Source: Streptomyces sp. NBC_01255 (GTDB lineage Bacteria > Actinomycetota > Actinomycetes > Streptomycetales > Streptomycetaceae). From it: 64,000 nucleotides of DNA. Positions 27,446 to 34,291 of this stretch are shown here, one piece after another. Where the stretch lies: NCBI RefSeq assembly GCF_036226445.1, contig NZ_CP108474.1, positions 372,001 to 436,000 on the forward strand, given 5' to 3'. Every line of letters starts with the position of its first letter. The first letter of the stretch is position 1. The notes under the pieces are model-generated. The model did not search any database. It was not told the DNA's origin and saw only the letters and a list, made by a program, of their open reading frames with translations. Made by a program: the position numbers and the translations under genes.

Positions 27446-28258
27446 ATGATGAATCACGCTGGCCACGACCACGGAGGTCACGGGGGCCACGGCGGAGGCC
27501 GGCCCGGTGGGCTGTCGGTCTCGGAGAACGGGTACACCCTCGAACTCGACGCGACGATCCTCGCCGCCGGCGTGCAGCAGATCGGCTTCAAGGTGATCGG
27601 CCCCGACGGGCACGCGGTGACCGAGTTCGTCCCCGAGCACGAAAAGGAACTGCATTTCATCGCCGTCCGGCGGGACACGGCCGGGTTCCAGCACGTGCAC
27701 CCGGTGCGGGACGAGAAGGGCACCTGGAGCACCGACCTGACCCTGGAGCCCGGGGACTGGAGGTTCTTCACCGACATCCACCCGGTCGGCCACGACGGGA
27801 CCCTGACGCTGGGGATCGACGTCGCGGTCGCCGGACCGTACGACCCGCGACCGCTCCCCGAGGCCACCGGGACCGCGCGGATCGGCGAGTACACCGTCGC
27901 GCTCGACGGCGCGCTCGTGCCCGGCGAGGCAAGCGCACTCACCCTCACCGTCAGCCGGAACGGCCGTCCCGTCACCGACCTGCAGCCCTACCTGGCCGCT
28001 TACGGACACCTCGTGGCACTGCGGGTCGGCGACCTGGGCTACCTCCACGTCCACCCGGAAGGCCACCCCGGTGACGGCATCACCGCGCCAGGCCCCGACA
28101 TCGCCTTCATGGCGGTCGCGCCCTCGGCCGGCACCTACCGCCTGTACCTGGACTTCCAGCACGACGGCGTCGTGCGGACGGCCGAGTTCACGGTGCACAC
28201 CGCCGAGGCCGCGCATGTACACGGGGACCACCACCGCGGACACCACGCACACCACTGA
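27446..28258 (+). CDS. copper-associated His-rich protein
   Basis: 270 residues from ATG 27446, with AAGGGAG just upstream. The N-terminus (MMNHAGHDHGGHGGHGGG) and C-terminus (HVHGDHHRGHHAHH) are His-rich metal-binding tails. The core has two beta-sandwich-like units with conserved His positions: TAGFQHVHPVRDEKGTW, GDWRFFTDIHPVGHDG and LGYLHVHPEGHPGDG. No signal peptide is evident. The CsoR-type operator upstream implies copper induction. It is probably a cytoplasmic copper buffer or chaperone in an operon with the small CxxC protein and the MFS exporter. Confidence 0.8.
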   Translation: MMNHAGHDHGGHGGHGGGRPGGLSVSENGYTLELDATILAAGVQQIGFKVIGPDGHAVTEFVPEHEKELHFIAVRRDTAGFQHVHPVRDEKGTWSTDLTLEPGDWRFFTDIHPVGHDGTLTLGIDVAVAGPYDPRPLPEATGTARIGEYTVALDGALVPGEASALTLTVSRNGRPVTDLQPYLAAYGHLVALRVGDLGYLHVHPEGHPGDGITAPGPDIAFMAVAPSAGTYRLYLDFQHDGVVRTAEFTVHTAEAAHVHGDHHRGHHAHH

Positions 28259-28284
28259 CCGCGTGTGACCGCGTGGACGGAAAC

Positions 28285-28312
28285 GAGCGCCCGCCGCACT
28301 TGAGGGGGCGCT
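28285..28312 (+). terminator. hairpin after the copper-associated gene
   Basis: GAGCGCCC (28285-28292) and GGGCGCTC (28305-28312) form an 8-bp stem, 27 bp after the stop. It could end or attenuate transcription before the small CxxC gene. Confidence 0.6.
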
Positions 28313-28348
28313 CGCCCCGTCGATACCCACCATCCCGGAAGGAGCGTC

Positions 28349-28474
28349 ATGCCCTACCTGGCCCGACGCACGCCCGACACGGCGGTCGGCACCTCGCGCG
28401 ACCCCCTCGCCGCCCAGACCCCGCAGGAATGCGGGCTGTGCCCCGACACCCCGGAGAGCGACACCCGTGCCTGA
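28349..28474 (+). CDS. 41-residue CxxC protein
   Basis: ATG 28349 follows a strong GGAAGGAG site at 7-base spacing; stop TGA at 28472-28474. The 41-residue product starts MPYLARRTPD and contains PQECGLCPD, a CxxC that could bind a metal. It lies between the copper-associated gene and the MFS exporter, flanked by two hairpins. The ribosome-binding site and location argue that it is real; no homologue is recognised from sequence alone. Confidence 0.55.
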   Translation: MPYLARRTPDTAVGTSRDPLAAQTPQECGLCPDTPESDTRA

Positions 28475-28496
28475 GAACACCCCCGCCTGTACTCGC

Positions 28497-28528
28497 GGGG
28501 CACGGCCTCCATCGCGAGGCCGTGCCCC
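28497..28528 (+). terminator. perfect 13-bp hairpin before the MFS gene
   Basis: GGGGCACGGCCTC (28497-28509) and GAGGCCGTGCCCC (28516-28528) pair perfectly around a 6-base loop. It lies between the CxxC gene stop and the MFS start (28556), so it may partly terminate transcription or stabilise the upstream mRNA. Confidence 0.7.
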
Positions 28529-28555
28529 GCCGCATGGATACGGAAGGAACCCGCC

Positions 28556-29830
28556 ATGCGTCTGTTCGCCGTCCGCGACTACCGCCGTCTGTTCGGCGCC
28601 CAGGTCATCGCCCTGTTCGGGACCGGGCTGACCACGGTGGCCCTCGGTCTGCTCGCCTACGACCTCGCCGGTCCGCGCGCCGGTGTGGTGCTCAGCACCG
28701 CCCTGACCGTCAAGATGGTCATGTACGTGCTCATAGCGCCGCTGGCCGCCGCCTACGTCGGCCGGCTCCCCAGAAGAACGTTCCTGTTCGGCCTCGACGC
28801 GGTCCGCGGCATGGTGGTCCTGGCCCTGCCGCTGGTCACCGAGGTCTGGCACATCTACGCGCTGATCGGCCTGCTCCAAGCCGCCTCCGCGGCGTTCACC
28901 CCGACGTTCCAGGCCGTCATCCCCGACATCATCACCGACGAGGCCGCCTACACGCGTGCCCTGTCAGCCTCACAGGTCGCCTCCACCATGGAGAGCCTGC
29001 TCAGCCCCGTGCTGGCAGCCGTCGCCCTGACGTTCCTGAGCTTCGACCGGCTGTTCCTGGGCACCTCCGCCGGATTCCTGGCTTCCGCCCTGCTCGTCCT
29101 GTCGACGCGCATCCCCGACGCCCGCCCCAGTGACCACACCAAGGCGTGGGACAAGGCGGCGGCCGGGATCAGGACCTTCCTCAGGACTCCGCGGCTGCGC
29201 GGCGTCATGGCGCTGAACCTCGTGGTCGCGGCGGCGGGGTCGATCGTCGTCGTCAATACCGTCAACCACGTCCGTGACGAGCTCGGCGGCTCCCAGTCGG
29301 ACGTCGCCTGGATGCTGGCCGCCTCCGGCACGGGAACTCTCCTGGCCGCACTGGTCGTCCCCCGCGTCCTCGACCGGATCGCCGCCCGCACCGTCATGAT
29401 GACCGGTGCGGCAGTCCTCGTCGGCGGCACGACCACCGCAGCGACGGTCACCGCGACCGGCCTCACCACCTGGACCGGTACGGCGATCATCTGGACCGTG
29501 ATCGGCATCGGCATGGCGCTGATCATCACACCAACCGGCAAGGTCCTGCGCGCCTCCGTCGGACGGAACGCGATCCCCGAGGCGTTCGCGGCCCAGTTCT
29601 CCCTGTCACACCTGGCCTGGCTGATCACCTATCCCGTCGCGGGGTGGCTCGGCACGAGCGTCGGCTTCACCCTCACCTGGTCCGTCCTTGCGACCCTCGC
29701 CGGGGCGGGAGCGATCGGCGCCCTCCTTCTCTGGCCGCGCCACGACGGACAAGGCGCCACGACCGGCCTCGCGACACCCGCCCGGCACGCGCCCGGCTCA
29801 GACCGATCCACCCTGACCAAGGCCGCTTGA
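28556..29830 (+). CDS. MFS transporter (EntS/MFS_3 type)
   Basis: 424 residues, about twelve hydrophobic segments, starting MRLFAVRDYRRLFGAQVIAL, the usual N-terminus of MFS_3 exporters. The loop between segments 2 and 3 (AAAYVGRLPRRTFLFGLDAVRG) is the MFS signature loop. GGAAGGA precedes the ATG. Location after the CsoR operator, copper-associated gene and CxxC gene suggests a role in efflux under metal stress, though MFS_3 members usually export siderophores or drugs. Substrate unproven. Confidence 0.88.
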   Translation: MRLFAVRDYRRLFGAQVIALFGTGLTTVALGLLAYDLAGPRAGVVLSTALTVKMVMYVLIAPLAAAYVGRLPRRTFLFGLDAVRGMVVLALPLVTEVWHIYALIGLLQAASAAFTPTFQAVIPDIITDEAAYTRALSASQVASTMESLLSPVLAAVALTFLSFDRLFLGTSAGFLASALLVLSTRIPDARPSDHTKAWDKAAAGIRTFLRTPRLRGVMALNLVVAAAGSIVVVNTVNHVRDELGGSQSDVAWMLAASGTGTLLAALVVPRVLDRIAARTVMMTGAAVLVGGTTTAATVTATGLTTWTGTAIIWTVIGIGMALIITPTGKVLRASVGRNAIPEAFAAQFSLSHLAWLITYPVAGWLGTSVGFTLTWSVLATLAGAGAIGALLLWPRHDGQGATTGLATPARHAPGSDRSTLTKAA

Positions 29831-30374
29831 AGCACCGTGCACAGCGCCCTGGCCGGCTGGTCCTGCCCGGCAAGCCTCCCTGGCCAGACACACCGCATAC
29901 GCCGTGGCCGCCCCCTCTTCGCGCGGGCGGCGCCCACGGCCTCCTTGCTCCGGACCGAACACAGCGGTTGGATGGGAACGTGCGGGCCGAAGGGCCGATC
30001 CCACAGGCAGCACACGAGAACACGGCGGCCTTCGGCTGTCCTTCATGGTCGCCGTGCCCCCGGCTACGGCCTCTGCCCTCGCCACACCCGCGCACTTCAA
30101 CGTCCAGACACGTCTGCGAACGCCCACGGACGGCAATGAACCGACTGACGGCATGATGGCCTTCCCCGGCTCCTCCTCCACGTAGGGCAGTCAGTCCCGC
30201 CGCCCGGGTCGAGCCCTCGCCGGCGGCGATGCCCCATCGGCTGGGGCTGGGGCTGGGGCTGGGGCTGGGGAGAATGAAGGCCCGTTGGGGAGCGGCTGGG
30301 GAGGATCGGCTGCACAAGCGGGCACTCGCCCCGCCAGGGAGCCAGCGGGGCGAGTGGTCGGAGTGGAGCGGGTT
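29831..30374. other. intergenic stretch between convergent MFS and PLC-SGNH genes
   Basis: No supported gene. Short frames here have atypical composition and no ribosome-binding sites. The 3' part contains the G-rich tandem repeat at 30241-30309. Both flanking genes point into this region, so it holds their transcription ends. Confidence 0.55.
30241..30309. repeat. CTGGGG tandem repeat plus dispersed repeat copy 2
   Basis: CTGGGG is repeated five times head to tail (30241-30270), followed by AGAATGAAG and TTGGGGAGCGGCTGGGGA. The second half matches the element at 4861-4920. Five evenly spaced G4 runs could form a G-quadruplex on the plus strand. It lies between two convergent genes. Confidence 0.6.
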
Positions 30375-32930
30375 CTAGATGCGGACGCGGTAGCCGGGGG
30401 CTCCGGTACCGGTGGCGATCACTCCCTGGTCGGACCACTTGACGGTCCCGGTCGTGCTGGTGGTGTGGAGGTAGGCGTGGATGGCACCGTTGTCGTCCAG
30501 GACGAGATAGTCGGCGCGGCCGTCGGCGTTGATGTCGGCGAAACGGATCTGGCCGGCGAGCCAGAGGGAGGAGCCGGTGGCGACGACGCCCTGGTCCGAC
30601 CAGCCACCGCGGCCGTTTCCACCGGTGTTGACGTACGCGTGGGTGGCACCCTGGTCGCCGACGACGAGGTAGTCGGCCCGGGCGTCGCCGCCGACATCGG
30701 CGAAGCGGACCTGGCCACCGGTCCACGCAGCGGAGCCGGAGGCGATGACGCCCTGGTCGGTCCACTTGATGACGCCGGTCGTGGCGTCGGTGGTGTTGAG
30801 CAGGGCGCGGGTGGCGCCGTTGGGGCCGACGACGAGGTAGTCGGCGTGGGCGTCGCCGCCGACGTCGGCGAAGCGGACCTGGTCGCCGGTCCACCCGCTG
30901 GACCCGGTGGCGATGAAGCCCCTGTCCTGCCAGCCGCCGCGGCCGTCGCCGCCCATGTTGACGAAGGCGCGGACCGCCCCGTTGGCGGGGTCCACGACCA
31001 GGTAGTCGACGCGGGCGTCGCCGCCGACGTCGGCGAAGCGGACCTGGTTGGCCGACCAGTCGTTGGAGCCGGAGGCGATGAAGCCCTGGTCGGTCCACTC
31101 GACGGCGCCAGTGGTGGGATTGGCCGTGTTGAGCCAGGCGCGGACGGCTCCGTTGTCGTCCACCACCAGATAGTCGGCCCGGCCGTCGCCGTTGATGTCC
31201 ACGTCGTAGTCGCCGGAGTCGGCGCCCTGGCGCGGCGGCGCGGGCTTGACCTCGACAGTCTCCTTGATCCAACCCTTGCCGGCGGCCTCCCCGATGCCAC
31301 GCATGAACGCGTTCGTCATCTTGGCGTAGCCGCTGTTGTTGGGATGCAGGTTGTCGTTGAGGTCGTCAGTGGTCACTGAGCCCATGCCGACCTGCTGGAT
31401 CTTGTAGCCCCGCTGGAAGCGGTCCAGGACGATCCCCGGGATCGCCTGGTTGTAGGTGTCGATCCGGGCCTGGACCGCGGGGTCGGTGGCCGGCACCAGG
31501 GTGGCGACCACGACCACGGTGTCGGGCGAGGCCGCATGGATCTGGTCGATGAGCGCAGCCAGCCGCTGGGGCGCGGTCGCCACCTGGTGGTTGCGGTTCA
31601 TGTCGTTGGTGCCGATGTGCAGCGTGATCAGATTGGGCTTCGCCGCAGCCAGCCAGGTCTCGATGTTCGCCTGCAACTCGTCGATACGCCAGCCCGAATG
31701 TCCCTCGTGACGTGTCACGCCATCGGCATCGACCAGCGAACCTACGAACTCCACCAGGCCGCCCGAACGCTTGACGAGTCTCTCCGCCAGGGCGGGCCGG
31801 TAGCCGGTCCGGGTGGTGCTGCCCACGCCCAAGGTGATCGAATCGCCCAGGGGCATGACCGTGAGCCGGGGCACCTGCCAAGTGAGGCCGTCCCACGGCC
31901 GGTTCGCGGCGATGATCGTATTGATCATGGCGTAGCCGGGGTAGTCCATCATGATCTCGCCGGTACGGTTCTTCACTTCGCCCAGCGGCCCGAGAACCTT
32001 TTCGTTCACTCGGTCCGCGACGGCCTTGGGATAGGCGAAGGCGCTGGAGCCGCTCGTGTGGTTCACGTAGATACGTGAGGCGTCATTGTCGTTGTCCGCC
32101 GCGGTGAGGTGGTCCGTGACCTTCTGGACCTTTGATTCGATGTCACCGGGGAGGATGGTCGCTACTTTCCAGTCGTCCTGGATGGAGAGGCTGCCGTCGT
32201 TGATGCCGTACTTGCCGCTGGCCTCACCTATGTTACGGAAGCGCTCCAGGACGATCTTTCCGCGTACATCACTCAGCTTCGGAACGACCGCCTGACCCGC
32301 CCCGCTGACCGACGGCCCCCAGAATTTCTTGGCGTTCGGGTCTCCGTCGATGTACGTGCGGAAAATCGCGGCGCGTTGCGCGTCGGTCGTACTTTGCGGT
32401 TCGTCATTGCAGACTTCGATGGCTTCGCTGCTGTTGTCGCACTCGGCCCGCATGTGCATCATGACTGTTTCGGAGGGGTGCGCCGACAGGAAGTCGTTCA
32501 GCACCCTGAGGACATCGCCGAAGTTCGCGTCCTGGTACACCGCGCCGTGGTGGATCGTGAAACTTCCGCCAATGGCCCGCACGCGGATGTCGATGGACCT
32601 GATGCCCGCCTGGAGCTGAGCGGCGAGCGTCTGGGCGCCGGGGCCGCCGTTCTGCTGCGTGTACGTACTGTCGCCGCCGCGGATCGACAGCGTGTCGTGG
32701 GTGCCGGGCACGGACAGCCAGCCGAGCGGCGTCTCACCATCGATACCCTTCATCCAGTCGGGATTGTTCGCCTTTCCCAGCGACCGGTAGGCCGGGTTGT
32801 CCGTGTCGTCATCCAGCGCCCATGCCGTTCCAGGGGCCAGGACGGTGAGGATTCCGGTCATGGCTATGAGTGTCGTGAGCAGGGCGACAACTCTGTGCCA
32901 CCCGGTCCTCTTCGCAATGCAATGTCTCAC
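30375..32930 (-). CDS. secreted PI-PLC X domain / SGNH hydrolase / FG-GAP fusion protein
   Basis: 851 residues from GTG 32930 (GGAG site upstream). Signal peptide 1-38 (VVALLTTLIAMTGILTVLAP, cleavage after AWA). Residues about 55-345 are a phosphatidylinositol-specific phospholipase C X domain with catalytic His78 (VPGTHDTL) and His127/128 (FTIHHGAVY). Residues about 355-550 are an SGNH esterase/lipase: GDSI with Ser364, GTND (440-443) and the C-terminal His529 in NLHPNNSGY. Residues about 585-851 hold five FG-GAP/VCBS repeats (VDINGDGRADYLVVD type), probably calcium-binding. Two lipid-active enzymes on one secreted chain is unusual. It probably acts on host or environmental phospholipids. 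Confidence 0.9.
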   Translation of the reverse strand: MRHCIAKRTGWHRVVALLTTLIAMTGILTVLAPGTAWALDDDTDNPAYRSLGKANNPDWMKGIDGETPLGWLSVPGTHDTLSIRGGDSTYTQQNGGPGAQTLAAQLQAGIRSIDIRVRAIGGSFTIHHGAVYQDANFGDVLRVLNDFLSAHPSETVMMHMRAECDNSSEAIEVCNDEPQSTTDAQRAAIFRTYIDGDPNAKKFWGPSVSGAGQAVVPKLSDVRGKIVLERFRNIGEASGKYGINDGSLSIQDDWKVATILPGDIESKVQKVTDHLTAADNDNDASRIYVNHTSGSSAFAYPKAVADRVNEKVLGPLGEVKNRTGEIMMDYPGYAMINTIIAANRPWDGLTWQVPRLTVMPLGDSITLGVGSTTRTGYRPALAERLVKRSGGLVEFVGSLVDADGVTRHEGHSGWRIDELQANIETWLAAAKPNLITLHIGTNDMNRNHQVATAPQRLAALIDQIHAASPDTVVVVATLVPATDPAVQARIDTYNQAIPGIVLDRFQRGYKIQQVGMGSVTTDDLNDNLHPNNSGYAKMTNAFMRGIGEAAGKGWIKETVEVKPAPPRQGADSGDYDVDINGDGRADYLVVDDNGAVRAWLNTANPTTGAVEWTDQGFIASGSNDWSANQVRFADVGGDARVDYLVVDPANGAVRAFVNMGGDGRGGWQDRGFIATGSSGWTGDQVRFADVGGDAHADYLVVGPNGATRALLNTTDATTGVIKWTDQGVIASGSAAWTGGQVRFADVGGDARADYLVVGDQGATHAYVNTGGNGRGGWSDQGVVATGSSLWLAGQIRFADINADGRADYLVLDDNGAIHAYLHTTSTTGTVKWSDQGVIATGTGAPGYRVRI

Positions 32931-33394
32931 GCAAGGTCTCCAAGAAAGCGTTCACACATATCTGCCCTCGATGCCTCGTGCGGGGTTTTGATAATCTTCA
33001 AGAAGACGAAGAGGCGGAGCTTCTTCCCCGCAGGGCGACAGGCCTTTCGTGAGCATCCCGCATCCTGCTGTCGTTTCGATAACGTGCCGCTAACGGCCGA
33101 CCGGTGGACAAGCGCGTGGGAAGGAACCGACGAGCCGGATATTGCCGCCCCAAGGCTTCTCCTTCGGGGCCTCGGGGAGGCGGATCGTGGCGGTGAGGCC
33201 GCCGGTGGGTGGGGGTGTCGGTGGGCGCGAGCGACGCTGTGGCGATCCATCTGATCGACCTGGGTTCGCCGCCAAGATCTGGTCGGCCGGCGGTGGCGGG
33301 AGGTGACTAACGCCGGGTCGACCACCGGCCACCGGCCACCGGGTTGAACGTCGGGGGGCACTGGTGGGCATGAAGAGGTCCGGGGCGCTGGGCT
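32931..33394. other. stretch without a recognisable gene
   Basis: It contains the promoter side of the PLC-SGNH gene and then low-information Pro/Gly-rich frames without starts or ribosome-binding sites. The 3' end merges into the integrase remnant. Confidence 0.5.
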
Positions 33395-33565
33395 TACCGG
33401 CGAGCGCGGGCGCCACGGGGCGCTGGCTGCGCTCGCTGCTGATCTCCCCAGCCCGATCCTCGCCGACGTGACCGGGATGCACCGCCACACCGCGCTCCGC
33501 GCCTATGCCAGGCGTGACTGGGTCGAATACCTTGCCGCCCGAGCGAAGGACGAGGTCAACAAGGG
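33395..33565 (+). pseudogene. C-terminal fragment of a site-specific integrase
   Basis: The plus strand reads RHGALAALAADLPSPILADV, then TGMHRHTALRAYARRDWVEY and LAARAKDEVN. This is the C-terminal tail common to a family of Streptomyces integrases (ILADLLGIHxxTAxRW...RRDWAEYLAxRA). Everything upstream, including the catalytic residues, is missing. It lies just ahead of the NACHT locus and may mark an old island boundary. Confidence 0.65.
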
Positions 33566-33758
33566 GCAGCGGAATTGGCCCCGTCGTCGCAGCTGGGGAC
33601 GCCGGCGGCATCCGGCCTCGGCGCTGGTTTCACGGCTGGTCCCTGGCGCACCAGCGGCCAGGGAACCAAAGGACCCTGTGGACAGTATCTTGTTAGGGAT
33701 GCTGCGGCTTGAGCAACCGTCGAGATCGCAGGCGAGCCGACGGACTAGGGGGTAGCAC

Positions 33759-34223
33759 ATGCTGGAGGAGGGGTTGACCGTGCTGGCCGCTGCGGGGGGC
33801 GCCGCGGTGGTGCAGGCTGCGGGAACCAGCTCTTGGCAAGGGTTCCAGCAAGCCGCGGCACGATGGTTCGGCCGCGGGGGCGAGGAACGGGTACACGTCG
33901 AGCTGGACCGCAGCGCCCATGCCTTGGCAGCTGTGCAGGACGGCGAGGCGGGCACGGTCAGACGAGACCAACAGGCCGCGTGGCAAGCACGTTTCGAGGC
34001 GGTGCTGGTGAGCCTCAGTGACGCCGAGCGGAGGTCGGCCGCCGATGCCTTGGACACGCTGCTTCAGGAGCATCGGCGCGACGACGGAGTATCGGCGGCG
34101 GGGGACGGACAGGCGGTTCGCGGTGACGTCCAGATCCGGGCCGAGCATGGGTCCGTTGCCGCCCTGCGCATGGGGGACGTCTCGCTGGGAAACCCTTCAC
34201 AGCCGGGTCCGCCGCGGGGCTGA
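33759..34223 (+). CDS. helper protein of the NACHT locus (uncharacterised)
   Basis: 154 residues; ATG 33759 with AGGGGG upstream. The N-terminus is small-residue and hydrophobic (GLTVLAAAGGAAVVQAAGTS), followed by WQGFQQAAARWFGRG and a long charged helix (RRDQQAAWQARFEAVLVSLS). The C-terminal third (GDVQIRAEHGSVAALRMGDV) looks like a short beta-repeat. It is 69 bp upstream of the NACHT gene in the same direction and ends in a frame different from an upstream extension of the NACHT frame, so the two may be coupled. Function unknown; a membrane-proximal or regulatory partner is likely. Confidence 0.65.
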   Translation: MLEEGLTVLAAAGGAAVVQAAGTSSWQGFQQAAARWFGRGGEERVHVELDRSAHALAAVQDGEAGTVRRDQQAAWQARFEAVLVSLSDAERRSAADALDTLLQEHRRDDGVSAAGDGQAVRGDVQIRAEHGSVAALRMGDVSLGNPSQPGPPRG

Positions 34224-34291
34224 GCGCGCCCGAAGGCACCGAAGCCCCACATATCAACGCCGACATCGCCATCACCGCTTACGGAGGAGGG

